A stretch of DNA of 64,000 bases from Erwinia amylovora (GCF_017161565.1 NZ_CP066796.1:3038001-3102000), one strand, 5' to 3'. Shown: positions 1 to 10,536, counted from the first letter of the stretch. The notes: generated from the letters alone by a model not told the origin. Program-made: numbers and translations.

Positions 1-147
1 CAAGCTGTTGACCACGTAACGATTATGTACCACTTCATGACGCACGTAGATCGGGGCGCCATACATCTCCAGCGCACGCTCGACGATGCTGATAGCGCGA
101 TCAACGCCCGCACAGAAGCCACGCGGGTTAGCCAACAGGATCTGCAT
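1..147 (-). CDS. ispH: 4-hydroxy-3-methylbut-2-enyl diphosphate reductase, N-terminal part (cut by window edge)
   Basis: IspH (LytB) performs the last step of the MEP isoprenoid pathway, reducing HMBPP to IPP and DMAPP with a [4Fe-4S] cluster in the cytosol. Only the first 49 codons lie in the window. They begin [15 protein letters not shown], the family's characteristic start, and Cys12 in RGFCAGV is the first cluster ligand. The ATG at 147 lies inside the 3' end of fkpB, overlapping it by 20 nt. This makes ispH the last gene seen of the ribF-ileS-lspA-fkpB-ispH series and suggests translational coupling. The rest of the gene lies beyond position 1. Confidence 0.95.
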
Positions 148-598
148 TGCTCTTCTCCAGTAACGGATCGATTTCCAGCACTTCGATGTCGAAGTGAATA
201 GTTTGTCCGGCAAGCGGATGGTTGAAATCGACGGTGATGGAATCGCCGGAGATTTCACGGATCACCCCCGGCATTTCGTTGCCGTCCATGCCGCTGAACA
301 GCATGATGGCACCAATTTCTGGCTCTCCGGCATCAACAAAGTCGCGACGCGAAAAATACTGGATCAGATCCGGGCTGATACTGCCAAACGCGTCTTGTGC
401 ATCCAGCGCGAACGCCGCCTTACCGCCAACGGCAAGCCCGACCAGATGGCTTTCAAGCCGGTGCGACAGGCTCCCGTCGCCCAGACGAAACAGGGCCGGC
501 TTACCATTATTACGCGTGGATTCCGCCGTAGAACCGTCCGCCAGTTTTAGCGTGAAATGCACCAGCACCGCGCTGCTACTTTGTACTGAATCAGTCAT
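128..598 (-). CDS. fkpB: FKBP-type peptidyl-prolyl cis-trans isomerase (SlpA type)
   Basis: FkpB is a cytosolic FKBP-fold prolyl isomerase and chaperone of the SlyD/SlpA class. The 156-residue product follows E. coli FkpB almost throughout: an FKBP half ([14 protein letters not shown]), an inserted flap with [11 protein letters not shown], and the return segment with MPGVIREI and [10 protein letters not shown]. It is about seven residues longer than E. coli's protein because the frame stays open into the start of ispH, giving a 20-nt overlap. It begins 3 nt after the lspA stop, so it is very probably co-transcribed with ileS and lspA. No histidine-rich tail of the SlyD kind is present. Confidence 0.95.
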
Positions 599-601
599 GC
601 A

Positions 602-1111
602 CTACCCTTTATGCTCAGACTGCTTACTGGCCGGGCTGATAAACCCTTCCAGTACGATCAATGCAGCACCAATACAGATGCCGCAGTCGGCAATATTGAA
701 TGTCGCAAAGTGCCAGTCACCGACATAAAAGTCGATGAAGTCGACGACGAAGCCATGATATGCCCGATCGAACAGGTTACCCAGCGCGCCGCCAACAATC
801 AGCGCATAGGCGATGTTGTTCAGCCTGTTGCTGGCTTTACTGCGATACATCATCACCAGCAGCACCACAACAATAGCGATGGCAATGCCGGCAAAGAACC
901 AGCGCTGCCAGCCACCTTTATCGGCAAGGAAACTGAACGCCGCGCCGTAGTTGTGAGCGTAAAAGAAGTTGAAGAACGGCATTACCGACATCGATTCGTG
1001 CAGCATCAGATTATTCATAATCCACTGCTTGCTGGCAAAATCAATGCCAATCACCACCAGCACCAGCCACAGCCAGCGCAGTCCGGTTGAAAGAACGGAT
1101 TTTTTCATCAT
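602..1111 (-). CDS. lspA: Lipoprotein signal peptidase (signal peptidase II)
   Basis: LspA is an inner-membrane aspartyl protease that removes signal peptides from diacylglyceryl-modified prolipoproteins just before the lipidated Cys. The 169-residue product has the usual four membrane helices, and the catalytic Asp pair sits in the conserved stretches [12 protein letters not shown] and [17 protein letters not shown] and [10 protein letters not shown] are family signatures. The start overlaps the ileS stop as ATGA. A second in-frame ATG follows directly (MMKK), so the exact first residue is uncertain by one codon. The order ileS-lspA-fkpB-ispH is standard in enterobacteria. Confidence 0.97.
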   Translation of the reverse strand: MMKKSVLSTGLRWLWLVLVVIGIDFASKQWIMNNLMLHESMSVMPFFNFFYAHNYGAAFSFLADKGGWQRWFFAGIAIAIVVVLLVMMYRSKASNRLNNIAYALIVGGALGNLFDRAYHGFVVDFIDFYVGDWHFATFNIADCGICIGAALIVLEGFISPASKQSEHKG

Positions 1112-3924
1112 GCAAACTTACGCTCTTCGCCGCTACCAGCGACGTTAGTGACACAGCGGCCGCACATTTCAGCCTGCCCGGCATTCTGGCCGATATCGCC
1201 AGTGTAGTGCCAGCAGCGTGGGCATTTCTCGCCTTCCGCTTTGCTCAAGGCAATTTTCAGACCTTTTACCGTTTCACTCTGCTGGGCATTGTCGGGAGCC
1301 TGCGCGTAATCTGCCACTTCGGCCCCCGATGTCAGCAGTACGAAGCGCAGTTCTTCACCCAGGCCGCTCAGTTTATCCGCCAGCCGGGCATCGGCATACA
1401 GCGTTACGCTGGCTTCCAGCGAACCGCCCACGTGCTTGTCAGCACGCGCCTGCTCAATCACCTTGTTCACTTCACCGCGCACTTTCAGCAGTTCAGCCCA
1501 GTAGGCATCGTTCATCGGCTGGTTATCCGCCAGGCTGAACAGGCCGTCAAACCACTCTTCGGTAAACACATACTGCGCGCGCTTGCCTGGCAGGTAGCCC
1601 CAGATTTCATCAGCGGTGAAGGACATGATCGGGGCCATCCAGCGCACCAGCGCTTCGGCGATGTACCACAGCGCAGTCTGACAGCTGCGGCGCGCCAGGC
1701 CATCGGCCTTAGCGGTGTACTGGCGGTCTTTGATGATATCCAGGTAGAAAGAACCCATTTCAACCGAGCAGAACTGCATCAGGCGCTGCACGACTTCATG
1801 GAAATCATAAGCTTCGTATGAGGCAATGATGTCATTCTGTGCCGCCAGCGCACGGCCGACCGCCCAGCGATCAACCACCACCATCTCTTCGGGCTTGACC
1901 TTATCGGTTTCAGGATTGAACCCGGCGAGGTTGGCCAGCAGGAAACGCGCGGTATTACGGATGCGGCGATAACTGTCGGCAGAGCGTTTCAGAATTTCGT
2001 CGGAAACGGCAATTTCACCCGAATAGTCGGTCGATGCCACCCACAGGCGCAGAATATCCGCGCCCAGCTTGTTCATCACGTCCTGCGGGCTGACGGTGTT
2101 GCCCAGCGATTTTGACATCTTGCGGCCCTGACCATCAACGGTGAAACCGTGCGTCAGTACCTGGCGATAGGGCGCTTTGCCTTTCATCGCGGTCGAAATC
2201 ATCAAGGATGACATAAACCAGCCACGATGCTGATCGGAACCTTCCAGATACATATCCGGCGCATTGCCGCCAAATTCAGGGCGCGCCTCAACCACTGAAT
2301 AGCTGGTGGAACCCGAGTCAAACCAGACGTCCAGCGTATCGGGCACTTTCACGTAGTTGTCCGCATCAGCGCCCATCAGCTCGCGGGCATCGAGATCCCA
2401 CCACGCCTGAATACCGTCCTGCTCTACGCGCACGGCGACTTTTTCCATCAGCTCCAGCGAATCCGGGTGCAGCTGCTCGGTGTCTTTATGCACGAACAGC
2501 GCCATCGGCACGCCCCAGGTACGCTGGCGCGAGATGCACCAGTCGGGGCGGCTGGCGACCATCGATTCAATACGCGCCTGGCCCCAGTCCGGGATCCACT
2601 GCACGCCTTTAATCTCTTTCAGTGACTGTGCGCGCAACCCCTTCTGATCCATGCTGATAAACCACTGCGGCGTGGCGCGGAAGATAATCGGGGTTTTGTG
2701 ACGCCAGCAGTGCGGGTAGCTGTGATGCAGTTTTTCAACATGCAGCAGTGCGCCTTTCTCACGCAGCAGCTCGACGATTATATCGTTGGCTTTAAATACG
2801 TTTACGCCGTCCAGCGTTGGATAAGTTCCCGGCAAGAAGCTGCCGTCCGGCCCGACGGGATTGGCGGTTTCAATCCCGTACTTCTGACCGATAACATAGT
2901 CGTCCGGCCCGTGGCCTGGAGCGGTGTGAACCGCACCGGTACCGGCTTCCAGCGTCACATGCTCTCCAGGAACCACCGGAGAAACCTGGGCAAGAAACGG
3001 ATGCCGGAAGCCCATCAGCTCCAGCGCCGCACCCTGCACGTTGCCCAACACGGTCCATTGCGGCACGCCAACACGCTTCATCACGCTGTCGACCATATCT
3101 TTAGCGAGGATCAGCGCACGCCCCTCAATCTGCACCAGCTGATACTCAAATTCAGGATGCAGGGCGATGGCACGGTTGGCCGGCATGGTCCACGGCGTGG
3201 TAGTCCAGATAACCAGTGAAATCGGACCGTCAACGCTGGCAGCGCCAAATTTGGCCTGCACCGCGTCTTTGTCCACGGCATTGAACATCACATCAATGGA
3301 AGGGGAGGTTTTATCGTAATACTCCACTTCCGCTTCGGCCAGCGCAGAGCGGCAGTCCATGCACCAGTGTACCGGCTTGGCCCCCTTGTGCAGATGGCCG
3401 TTACCGATGATTTTGCCCAGCGCACGAATGATGTTGGCTTCGGTTTTGAAGTCCATCGTCAGGTAAGGACGATCCCAGTCACCCAGCACGCCCAAACGAA
3501 TAAAGTCCGCTTTCTGGCCTTCTACCTGCCGGGCGGCGTATTCACGGCAGGCGGCACGGAATTCCGCCGCGCTGACCTTCTCACCCGGCTTACCAATGGT
3601 TTGCTCGACTTTATGCTCAATCGGCAAACCGTGGCAGTCCCAGCCCGGGACATAAGGCGAGTCATAGCCCGCCAGGCCTTTCGACTTAACGATAATGTCC
3701 TTAAGAATCTTGTTAACCGAGTGACCAATATGAATGCTGCCGTTAGCGTAAGGGGGGCCATCGTGCAGAATAAAGGTCTTTTTCCCTTTCTTAGCTTCGC
3801 GGATGACGCTGTAGAGCTTGTCATCATACCAGCGTTGCAGCATGCCAGGTTCGCGTTTGGCTAAGTCGCCACGCATTGGGAACCCCGTTTCCGGCAAATT
3901 CAGGGTAGATTTATAGTCACTCAT
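1108..3924 (-). CDS. ileS: Isoleucyl-tRNA synthetase
   Basis: IleS charges tRNA-Ile and edits mischarged valine. The 938 residues match E. coli's length. The class I HIGH signature appears as [12 protein letters not shown] near residue 60 and the KMSKS loop as [10 protein letters not shown] near residue 600. The CP1 editing insert lies between them ([25 protein letters not shown]). The C-terminus carries the four-Cys zinc element (CPRCW and CGRC) needed for tRNA binding. The gene starts 36 nt downstream of ribF and overlaps lspA by 4 nt, so it sits in the middle of an essential operon. Confidence 0.98.
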   Translation of the reverse strand: MSDYKSTLNLPETGFPMRGDLAKREPGMLQRWYDDKLYSVIREAKKGKKTFILHDGPPYANGSIHIGHSVNKILKDIIVKSKGLAGYDSPYVPGWDCHGLPIEHKVEQTIGKPGEKVSAAEFRAACREYAARQVEGQKADFIRLGVLGDWDRPYLTMDFKTEANIIRALGKIIGNGHLHKGAKPVHWCMDCRSALAEAEVEYYDKTSPSIDVMFNAVDKDAVQAKFGAASVDGPISLVIWTTTPWTMPANRAIALHPEFEYQLVQIEGRALILAKDMVDSVMKRVGVPQWTVLGNVQGAALELMGFRHPFLAQVSPVVPGEHVTLEAGTGAVHTAPGHGPDDYVIGQKYGIETANPVGPDGSFLPGTYPTLDGVNVFKANDIIVELLREKGALLHVEKLHHSYPHCWRHKTPIIFRATPQWFISMDQKGLRAQSLKEIKGVQWIPDWGQARIESMVASRPDWCISRQRTWGVPMALFVHKDTEQLHPDSLELMEKVAVRVEQDGIQAWWDLDARELMGADADNYVKVPDTLDVWFDSGSTSYSVVEARPEFGGNAPDMYLEGSDQHRGWFMSSLMISTAMKGKAPYRQVLTHGFTVDGQGRKMSKSLGNTVSPQDVMNKLGADILRLWVASTDYSGEIAVSDEILKRSADSYRRIRNTARFLLANLAGFNPETDKVKPEEMVVVDRWAVGRALAAQNDIIASYEAYDFHEVVQRLMQFCSVEMGSFYLDIIKDRQYTAKADGLARRSCQTALWYIAEALVRWMAPIMSFTADEIWGYLPGKRAQYVFTEEWFDGLFSLADNQPMNDAYWAELLKVRGEVNKVIEQARADKHVGGSLEASVTLYADARLADKLSGLGEELRFVLLTSGAEVADYAQAPDNAQQSETVKGLKIALSKAEGEKCPRCWHYTGDIGQNAGQAEMCGRCVTNVAGSGEERKFA

Positions 3925-3960
3925 CAGATTCTCGGTTCCGTATGTCGGTTCTGTTTAAAC

Positions 3961-4899
3961 TTAGACCGATGTTTGCTGCCCAAAAAAACGTCGGGCTGTC
4001 ACCACATCGTTAGCAATTTGTTCTTTCAGTGCGTCGAGCGATGTGAAGCGCTGCTCATCGCGTATTTTATCCAGCAATACCACCTCAATATGTCGCCCGT
4101 ACAGGTCAATGGCGACGTCCAGCAGATGCACTTCCAGCTGCTGACGTAGCCCGGCAACGGTGGGCCTTGTACCAATATTTGCCACGCCGGGCAGCGCGCG
4201 CTCGCCCAGCCCCAGCACTTCAACGGCATATACCCCTTTTACCGGAGAAACGGTACGCCTGAGTGGCAGGTTGGCAGTAGGGAAACCCAGAGTACGGCCA
4301 AGCGCATCGCCATGCACCACCCGACCGGATATGCTGAACGGACGCCCCAGCAGGGATTGCGCCAGCGGTAAATCATCTTCAGCCAGCGCCTGGCGCACCG
4401 CCGTACTGCTGATGCGTTTTCCGCCATCGCAAAAAGTCTGGGTACTGATGACATTAAAGCCATATTCAACGCCAGCTTTCTGTAATAACAGGAAATCGCC
4501 CTGGCGACCAGCGCCAAAGCGAAAATCATCGCCCACCGCCAGCAGCTGCACGCGGAGTTTTTTCACCAGCAGGTCAGTTATAAATCGTTGCGCACTGTGC
4601 GCGGCAAAATGGCGGTCGAAGCCTATACACAGCACCGCATCAACGCCAGCCTGTTCCAGGTAACGCAGTTTTTCGCGCAGCCTTGTTAGCCGGGCGGGCG
4701 CTTTTTCTGCCGCGAACATTTCCAGCGGCTGAGGTTCAAACAGCATGACCACCACCGGCAAATGACGTTGACGCCCTTCTGCGCACAGCTGCGCCAGCAG
4801 CGCCTGGTGCCCGCGATGTACACCATCGAAGTTGCCGATAGTCAGTACGCAGCCGCGATGCTGCTCTCTAAGGTTATGTATGCCGCGTATCAACTTCAT
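3961..4899 (-). CDS. ribF: Bifunctional riboflavin kinase / FAD synthetase
   Basis: RibF makes FMN from riboflavin and then FAD from FMN. In the 312 residues, the N-terminal half is the nucleotidyltransferase domain with GNFDGVHRGHQALL (the HxGH-like signature) near residue 25. The C-terminal half is the flavokinase domain with GFPTANLPL and VYAVEVLG. The length matches the family. It is the first gene of the ribF-ileS-lspA-fkpB-ispH series and is divergent from rpsT across about 315 nt. The Shine-Dalgarno sequence in front of the ATG is weak. Confidence 0.97.
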   Translation of the reverse strand: MKLIRGIHNLREQHRGCVLTIGNFDGVHRGHQALLAQLCAEGRQRHLPVVVMLFEPQPLEMFAAEKAPARLTRLREKLRYLEQAGVDAVLCIGFDRHFAAHSAQRFITDLLVKKLRVQLLAVGDDFRFGAGRQGDFLLLQKAGVEYGFNVISTQTFCDGGKRISSTAVRQALAEDDLPLAQSLLGRPFSISGRVVHGDALGRTLGFPTANLPLRRTVSPVKGVYAVEVLGLGERALPGVANIGTRPTVAGLRQQLEVHLLDVAIDLYGRHIEVVLLDKIRDEQRFTSLDALKEQIANDVVTARRFFGQQTSV

Positions 4900-5214
4900 G
4901 GCTGGCTCAAATTTGTGGAAATCGGCGGATTATACCTTGTACAGCCCTGAAGGTTAACCCACGAATAACGGCTTTGATGCTTTCTTCCTGGCATTTGGTT
5001 GTGTATGGTGCTGTTCCAGCGCGGGATGATATTTTTCTTGTGATTAAGCTGTATTAGCCGGGCCGAAGCTGATAGAATCTTGCGCCATCGAAACGTAACC
5101 AAGTGCCTTAGCTTCACCGGCGCTTATTTGCACAAATCCATTGACAACCGAAGGCGAAAAGGGCATATTCCTCGGCCTTTGAATGTCCTCATAGAACTAT
5201 TTGGGAGTTGGACC
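4900..5214. other. Divergent control region between ribF and rpsT
   Basis: The 315 nt hold the promoters of ribF (minus) and rpsT (plus). The clearest element is the rpsT promoter at 5141-5169. The remainder shows no convincing gene; a reading frame that enters rpsT from 5080 is only the upstream extension of the S20 frame. Confidence 0.6.
5141..5169 (+). promoter_or_regulatory. rpsT sigma-70 promoter
   Basis: TTGACA at 5141-5146 and CATATT at 5164-5169 are separated by exactly 17 bp. The implied transcript starts about 40 nt before the S20 start codon. E. coli rpsT also has closely spaced promoters in this position. Confidence 0.75.
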
Positions 5215-5478
5215 TTGGCTAATATCAAATCAGCTAAGAAACGCGCCGTAACGTCTGAGAAGCGTCGTAAGCATAACGCTAGCCGTCGTTCAATGATGCG
5301 TACTTTTATTAAGAAAGTTTACGCGGCTATCGCTACCGGCGATAAAGCGGCTGCGCAGAATGCATTTAACGAAATGCAACCACTTGTGGATCGCCAGGCT
5401 GCTAAAGGCCTGATCCACAAAAACAAAGCTGCACGCCATAAAGCAAACCTGGCTGCACAGATCGGCAAAATGGCTTAA
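5215..5478 (+). CDS. rpsT: 30S ribosomal protein S20
   Basis: S20 binds the 5' domain of 16S rRNA and stabilises the small subunit. The product is 87 residues, the same length as E. coli S20, and very basic ([39 protein letters not shown]). The start is a TTG codon at 5215 preceded by GGGAGTTGGACC. E. coli rpsT also uses UUG, which is part of its autogenous translational control, so the rare start is probably functional. No upstream ATG gives a better protein. The gene is monocistronic, with its own promoter and terminator. Confidence 0.97.
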   Translation: MANIKSAKKRAVTSEKRRKHNASRRSMMRTFIKKVYAAIATGDKAAAQNAFNEMQPLVDRQAAKGLIHKNKAARHKANLAAQIGKMA

Positions 5479-5508
5479 TGCCTGCTTGTTAGTCGAGCTT
5501 TGATAAAG

Positions 5509-5534
5509 AAACCGCCTTCCCGGCGGTTTTTTTA
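5509..5534 (+). terminator. rpsT intrinsic terminator
   Basis: The GC-rich stem AAACCGCC/GGCGGTTT with a five-base loop is followed by a run of T residues. It begins 30 nt after the S20 stop codon. Confidence 0.9.
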
Positions 5535-5745
5535 TTTGAGTGGAATATGGCCGTTTGCCGCGCGGCGCTGATGCTGCATTAAAAAGCGCCTCAACATGCT
5601 CACTTACTGCAGTAAGCTGCGCTTTATTGTTACTTTTTGCCTTGCCTCACCGCACTCTGTACGGTATCAAAAAGCCTGTTACGCCAGCCAGAAGTTGCAA
5701 AGCGGGCAACCGTTCAGCTGCGCCTTGCCCTGCCTCCGTCAGCGA

Positions 5746-6906
5746 CTATCTTAGTTTCATCCGCAGCAGCGTATAGCCGACCAGCGCAGAGATAACCGAA
5801 CCGCTCAGAATGCCGAGTTTAGCCAGCGTCACCAGCGCTTCGTGTGCGCCGTCAAAGGCCAGCGAGGCGATAAATATCGACATGGTAAATCCAATACCGC
5901 AGAGCACGCCGACCGCAGCAATATCCAGCAGTCGGGTATTTTCCGGCAGCGCGGCCACTTTTAGCTTTATCGCCAGCCAGCAGCTCAGGGTGACCCCCAG
6001 CGGTTTGCCGATGAATAATCCAAGCATAATTCCGATCGGCACCGCCGAAAACAGGCCATCAAAAGAAACGCCGCTCAAAGAAACACCGGCATTAGCGAAA
6101 GCAAACAGCGGCAGGATCAGCCAGCTAACCCAGGGGTGAAGACCGTGCGCCAGCTCAACCGCCGGGGAATGCCCTTCCTGCTTCTTAAGGGGAATAAACA
6201 GGCCAACAATCACCCCTGCAAGCGTGGCATGTACGCCGGATTTCAGTACCGCCACCCACAGCACCATACCGGCCGCCAGGTAAACCGATGTTTTACGCAC
6301 GCCGCAGAGATTGAGTACGGCCAGAACCGCAATGGAGGCAGCCGCCACGGCCAGTGAAAGCAGTGACAGATCGCTGGTATAGAAAAAAGCGATAATGACG
6401 ATGGCACCAAGGTCATCAATCACCGCCAGCGCCATCAGGAACATTTTCAGTGCCGCCGGCACGCGACTGCCGAGCAGGGCCAGGATCCCCAGCGCGAACG
6501 CAATATCGGTGGCGGTAGGAATAGCCCAGCCGTTTAGCGCCTGTGCATCATGGTGATTAAATGTGGCATAGATCAGGCCCGGTGCCAGCATACCGCCCAG
6601 CGCGGCGATCAGCGGGAACATGGCGCGTTCCCTTCCCTTCAGCGAACCCATTATTAGCTCACGCTTTACTTCCAGCCCGATCAACAGGAAGAACAGCGCC
6701 ATCAGCGCATCATTAATCCACAAAAGCAGATCTTTATTGATATCCAGCGCGCCAACACGAAACTGGACCGGCAGTGCCAGCAGCGCCTGATAGAGTTGCC
6801 GGGTATTGTCGTTATTGGCAAGAAACATGGCGATCGCTGCAGCGATAATCAGTATAACGCCACCGGTGGCGTCATTTTTTACTAGTTTTTTTAGAAACAG
6901 GTTCAT
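5746..6906 (-). CDS. nhaA: Na+/H+ antiporter NhaA
   Basis: NhaA is an inner-membrane electrogenic exchanger that expels Na+ or Li+ for protons at alkaline pH. The 386-residue product has 12 hydrophobic segments. The essential ion-binding Asp pair lies in [12 protein letters not shown] and the helix-IV Asp in [16 protein letters not shown] Shine-Dalgarno sequence precedes the ATG at 6906. In E. coli the activator gene nhaR lies directly downstream; here only about 270 nt separate nhaA from rpsT, so nhaR is missing at this site. Regulation must come from elsewhere or differ. Confidence 0.97.
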   Translation of the reverse strand: MNLFLKKLVKNDATGGVILIIAAAIAMFLANNDNTRQLYQALLALPVQFRVGALDINKDLLLWINDALMALFFLLIGLEVKRELIMGSLKGRERAMFPLIAALGGMLAPGLIYATFNHHDAQALNGWAIPTATDIAFALGILALLGSRVPAALKMFLMALAVIDDLGAIVIIAFFYTSDLSLLSLAVAAASIAVLAVLNLCGVRKTSVYLAAGMVLWVAVLKSGVHATLAGVIVGLFIPLKKQEGHSPAVELAHGLHPWVSWLILPLFAFANAGVSLSGVSFDGLFSAVPIGIMLGLFIGKPLGVTLSCWLAIKLKVAALPENTRLLDIAAVGVLCGIGFTMSIFIASLAFDGAHEALVTLAKLGILSGSVISALVGYTLLRMKLR

Positions 6907-7321
6907 TACAGGCTCCGCTGAATACCCGGATGATGTTGTCCGGATTACGGATAGAATACGTGTTAAGGCCGTTCAAAAAAAACAGTTTATTTCTTACAAA
7001 AATATCGATATTGACGATTTGTTTATATCAGGCAAGGAGAGGCTGAAACAGAATAATGAACCAGCACGCAAGTTAATGCCGCCCGGGGCGCCGTGGAGTA
7101 TCGCCAGTTTACCCTGTACAAGATCCATGCGCTTCACGCGGGAAACAGATACCTGAAGCGACTTAATGAACCTGAGTCCATCAGGCAAATTGAAGTGAAT
7201 CATCTTAATAAAATAATTCCAGACGCCATTAGCAACAGATTCATTAATCTTTGATATCAGGAAGAGTATTTTCGTCAACAGAACGTGAAACTGAGCAACA
7301 GAGGCGTATATCAGAGGGAAG
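6907..7321. other. Intergenic region between dnaJ and nhaA
   Basis: No supported gene lies here. E. coli carries hokC/mokC and sometimes an insertion sequence in the same place, but no Hok-like product is visible on either strand. A minus-strand frame of 125 codons reaches back from the dnaJ stop and has no recognisable features. The region presumably contains the nhaA promoter. Confidence 0.5.
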
Positions 7322-7367
7322 AACTGGACGTGGCTTCCTGCGCCTGAGCAGGAAGCCACGTCCAGTT
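7322..7367 (-). terminator. Strong hairpin after dnaJ
   Basis: Two perfectly complementary 20-nt arms (7322-7341 and 7348-7367) enclose a six-base loop, beginning 3 nt after the dnaJ stop codon. The arms contain GACGTGGCTTCC and its complement. The T-run on the minus strand is short and broken (TTCTT), so this may serve as a terminator or as a 3'-end stabiliser of the dnaKJ message. Confidence 0.7.
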
Positions 7368-7370
7368 TCA

Positions 7371-8516
7371 TTAGCGGGTCAAATCGTCGAAAAACTTCTT
7401 CACGCCATCGAAAAACGTTTTGGAACGCGGGCTGTTTTTCTCGCCGGACGGGCCACCGAAGCTCTCGTCCAGTTCACGCAGCAGCGCTTTCTGTTTTTCA
7501 TTCAGGCTGACCGGTGTTTCTACCACCACGCGGCACAGCAGATCGCCCTGCGCGCCACCGCGCACTGATTTAACGCCTTTACCGCGCATGCGGAACAGCT
7601 TGCCGGTCTGCGTTTCTGCTGGCACCTTCAGATTGACGCGGCCATCCAGCGTCGGGACTTCAATTTCCCCACCCAGCGCAGCCATGACAAAGTTGATTGG
7701 CACCTCACAGTACAGATTATTCTCTTCACGTTCGAAGATGTGGTGCTTACGCACCTGAACCTGCACATACAGATCGCCGGCCGGTGCGCCCTGCTCACCG
7801 GCTTCACCTTCACCACTGAGACGAATGCGATCGCCGGTATCGACGCCCGCCGGGATTTTTACCGACAGGGTTTTCGATTTCTCAACCCGGCCATGGCCGT
7901 GACAGGCATTACACGGATCTTTTATCACCGAGCCACGGCCGTGACAGGCAGGACATGCCTGCTGCACGGTAAAGAAGCCCTGGCGCATCTGCACCTGGCC
8001 TGCACCATGACAGGTTGAACAGGTTTGCGGTTTAGTCCCCGCTTTCGCTCCGCTGCCGTGGCAAACGCCACACTCTTCCAGCGTAGGGATACGGATCTCT
8101 TTGGACACGCCGCGTACCGCTTCTTCCAGCGACAGCTCCATGTTGTAGCGCAAATCGGCACCGCGAGCGGCGCGCTGCTGACGGCGGCCTCCGCCAAAAA
8201 TATCGCCGAATACGTCGCCAAAGATATCGCTGAAATCAGCGCCGCCGCCGCCGCCAAATCCGCCGTGGCCACCGCCGCCCATTCCGCCCTGTTCGAACGC
8301 AGCATGGCCATATTGGTCGTAGGCCGCTCTTTTCTGAGCATCGGTCAGGATCTCATAGGCTTCTTTAATCTCTTTAAATTTGCCTTCAGATTCTTTATCG
8401 CCCTGGTTGCGATCGGGATGAAACTTCATTGCCAGACGTTTATAGGCTTTTTTGATTTCACGCTCATCCGCCGATTTGGCAACGCCTAAAATCTCGTAAT
8501 AGTCTCTTTTCGCCAT
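7371..8516 (-). CDS. dnaJ: Chaperone protein DnaJ (Hsp40)
   Basis: DnaJ delivers unfolded substrates to DnaK and stimulates its ATPase. The 381 residues show the J domain with the HPD tripeptide (FHPDRN, near residue 33), a Gly/Phe-rich linker ([16 protein letters not shown]), four CxxCxGxG zinc repeats ([32 protein letters not shown]), and the two C-terminal client-binding domains. The frame is open eight codons further upstream, but the ATG at 8516 ([11 protein letters not shown]) is preceded by AGGATCA and matches the family start. It lies 107 nt after dnaK and shares its heat-shock promoter. Confidence 0.97.
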   Translation of the reverse strand: MAKRDYYEILGVAKSADEREIKKAYKRLAMKFHPDRNQGDKESEGKFKEIKEAYEILTDAQKRAAYDQYGHAAFEQGGMGGGGHGGFGGGGGADFSDIFGDVFGDIFGGGRRQQRAARGADLRYNMELSLEEAVRGVSKEIRIPTLEECGVCHGSGAKAGTKPQTCSTCHGAGQVQMRQGFFTVQQACPACHGRGSVIKDPCNACHGHGRVEKSKTLSVKIPAGVDTGDRIRLSGEGEAGEQGAPAGDLYVQVQVRKHHIFEREENNLYCEVPINFVMAALGGEIEVPTLDGRVNLKVPAETQTGKLFRMRGKGVKSVRGGAQGDLLCRVVVETPVSLNEKQKALLRELDESFGGPSGEKNSPRSKTFFDGVKKFFDDLTR

Positions 8517-8544
8517 TGTTATTGATCCTGCCCTTAACATGCGT

Positions 8545-8576
8545 GCACGGGCGTGGATAATATCCTACGCCCGTGC
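8545..8576 (-). other. Intercistronic hairpin between dnaK and dnaJ
   Basis: The arms GCACGGGCGT (8545-8554) and ACGCCCGTGC (8567-8576) pair perfectly and can extend inward through GGATA/TATCC. There is no T-run, so it more likely trims or stabilises the dnaK message than terminates it fully. That would fit the lower level of DnaJ relative to DnaK. Confidence 0.6.
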
Positions 8577-8623
8577 TGGTTTATCCCGGTAGCCCTCGGG
8601 CCACCGTGCCCGCTCAAGGGCGA

Positions 8624-10171
8624 TTATTTTTTGCTGTCTTTCACTTCTTCAAATTCAGCGTCGACAACGTCTTCATCTTTTTTCGCACCTTCGGTGGCAT
8701 CCGCTGCGCCGCCAGCGGCCTGCTGCTGCTGTGCAAACTCCATCAGCTTAGCGGACACTTCCATCAGAGCCTGGATCCTGGCTTCAATTTCCGCTTTGTC
8801 TTCACCTTTCAGCGCGGTGTTCAGCTCGGTCAAGGCTGCTTCAATAGGCGCCTTGTCGTCTGCTGGCAGTTTATCGCCCGCTTCGTCCAGCTGCTTACGC
8901 GTGCTGTGAGCAACCTGGTCACCCTGGTTACGCGTCTGTACCAGCTCTTCAAACTTGCGGTCAGACTCGGCGTTAGCTTCCGCATCGCGCACCATTTTTT
9001 CGATCTCTTCGTCATTAAGACCGGAAGAAGCCTTGATGGTGATCTTCTGCTCTTTACCGCTGTTTTTATCTTTGGCGGAAACGTGCAGGATGCCATCAGC
9101 ATCGATGTCAAAGGTCACTTCGATCTGCGGCATACCGCGTGGCGCGTTCTGGATACCGTCAAGGTTAAACTGACCCAGAGATTTGTTATCCGCAGCACGT
9201 TTACGCTCACCCTGTACCACATGGATGGTCACAGCAGACTGGTTATCTTCCGCAGTAGAGAACACCTGACTGTGCTTGGTAGGGATCGTGGTGTTTTTGG
9301 CAATCAGTGAGGTCATCACGCCGCCCATGGTTTCGATACCCAGCGACAGCGGGGTGACGTCCAGCAGCAGAACGTCTTTCACTTCACCGGCCAGCACGCC
9401 ACCCTGAACCGCTGCACCTACGGCAACCGCTTCATCCGGGTTAACGTCTTTACGTGGTTCTTTACCGAAGAACTCTGCCACTTTCGCCTGCACCATTGGC
9501 ATACGCGTCTGACCACCGACAAGGATAACGTCGTTGATATCAGATACGGACAGGCCAGCATCCTGCAGTGCTACTTTCAGCGGCTCGATAGAACGGGCTA
9601 CCAGGTCCTCAACCAGTGATTCCAGTTTTGCGCGGGTCACTTTGATGTTCAGGTGCTTAGGACCGGTGGCGTCCGCCGTGATGTAAGGCAGGTTAACATC
9701 AGTCTGCTGTGCTGAAGAAAGCTCGATTTTGGCTTTCTCTGCGGCTTCTTTCAGACGCTGCATTGCCAGCGGATCGTTGTGCAGATCGATGCCCTGGTCT
9801 TTCTTAAATTCAGCCACGAGGTAGTTGATCATACGGCTGTCGAAGTCTTCACCGCCCAGATGGGTATCACCATTGGTTGCCAGTACTTCGAAGGTTTTCT
9901 CGCCGTCAACTTCGTCGATTTCGATGATAGAGATATCGAAAGTACCGCCGCCGAGGTCATATACCGCGATGGTGCGGTTGCCCTGGCCTTTGTCCAAACC
10001 ATAAGCCAGAGCGGCTGCGGTAGGTTCGTTAATGATACGTTTAACGTCCAGACCGGCAATACGGCCGGCGTCTTTGGTCGCCTGACGCTGTGCATCGTTG
10101 AAGTAGGCTGGTACGGTGATAACCGCTTCGGTCACCGCTTCACCCAGATAATCTTCAGCGGTTTTCTTCAT
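8624..10171 (-). CDS. dnaK: Chaperone DnaK (Hsp70), residues 123 to the end, separated by a frameshift
   Basis: This frame carries most of DnaK. It contains the rest of the ATPase domain ([27 protein letters not shown] phosphate segment, [11 protein letters not shown], and [10 protein letters not shown] for adenosine binding), the linker [15 protein letters not shown], the substrate-binding beta domain and the helical lid. It ends in the [12 protein letters not shown] tail. The first 122 residues are in another frame at 10168-10536. The break falls at AAAAAATG where E. coli has one more A. The ATG used here overlaps the stop of the upstream part as ATGA. This could be a sequencing error, a real mutation, or a slippage site; see findings. 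Confidence 0.9.
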   Translation of the reverse strand: MKKTAEDYLGEAVTEAVITVPAYFNDAQRQATKDAGRIAGLDVKRIINEPTAAALAYGLDKGQGNRTIAVYDLGGGTFDISIIEIDEVDGEKTFEVLATNGDTHLGGEDFDSRMINYLVAEFKKDQGIDLHNDPLAMQRLKEAAEKAKIELSSAQQTDVNLPYITADATGPKHLNIKVTRAKLESLVEDLVARSIEPLKVALQDAGLSVSDINDVILVGGQTRMPMVQAKVAEFFGKEPRKDVNPDEAVAVGAAVQGGVLAGEVKDVLLLDVTPLSLGIETMGGVMTSLIAKNTTIPTKHSQVFSTAEDNQSAVTIHVVQGERKRAADNKSLGQFNLDGIQNAPRGMPQIEVTFDIDADGILHVSAKDKNSGKEQKITIKASSGLNDEEIEKMVRDAEANAESDRKFEELVQTRNQGDQVAHSTRKQLDEAGDKLPADDKAPIEAALTELNTALKGEDKAEIEARIQALMEVSAKLMEFAQQQQAAGGAADATEGAKKDEDVVDAEFEEVKDSKK

Positions 10172-10536
10172 TTTTTCAGCACTTCAGCTGAAATCTGTGG
10201 CGGAGCCACACGCTGGCCTTTCACGTCCAGCCAGGCATCGCCATTGTCAGCGCCAACGATTTTGAATGGCATGATTTTAATATCACGCTGCACTTCTTCG
10301 TCCTGGAAACGACGGCCAATCAGGCGCTTGATCGCAAACAGGGTATTCTGCGGGTTAGTAACGGCCTGACGTTTAGCAGGCTGACCGACCAGCGTTTCAC
10401 CATCCTGGGTATAAGCAATAATCGAAGGCGTGGTACGATCGCCCTCTGCATTTTCCAGTACGCGCGCTTTGCCGCCATCCATAATGGCAACACAAGAGTT
10501 GGTTGTACCCAGGTCAATACCAATAATCTTACCCAT
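10168..10536 (-). CDS. dnaK: Chaperone DnaK (Hsp70), N-terminal 122 residues, terminated by a frameshift
   Basis: The segment begins [17 protein letters not shown], the Hsp70 phosphate-1 signature, and runs without change through [15 protein letters not shown] and [12 protein letters not shown]. It then meets TGA because the A-run at 10171-10176 is six bases long instead of the seven expected from E. coli. Restoring one base would join it to the 8624-10171 frame and give a normal Hsp70 of about 637 residues. Alone it is only lobe I of the ATPase domain and could not work as a chaperone. The sigma-32 promoter lies upstream at 10661-10688. Confidence 0.9.
   Translation of the reverse strand: MGKIIGIDLGTTNSCVAIMDGGKARVLENAEGDRTTPSIIAYTQDGETLVGQPAKRQAVTNPQNTLFAIKRLIGRRFQDEEVQRDIKIMPFKIVGADNGDAWLDVKGQRVAPPQISAEVLKK

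Noticed and set aside
1087..1821. Long plus-strand frame of 244 codons opposite ileS
   Set aside because: It is antisense to a perfectly conserved essential gene and its product has no recognisable features. It is a shadow of codon bias.
5603..5616. Palindrome CTTACTGCAGTAAG between rpsT and nhaA
   Set aside because: I saw no second copy in the window and it has no terminator or known operator features, so a repeat-family claim is not supported.
6994..7371. Minus-strand 125-codon frame after dnaJ, considered as a hokC-like or small membrane gene
   Set aside because: It reads through the dnaJ hairpin and has no Hok-like sequence, signal or ribosome-binding site.
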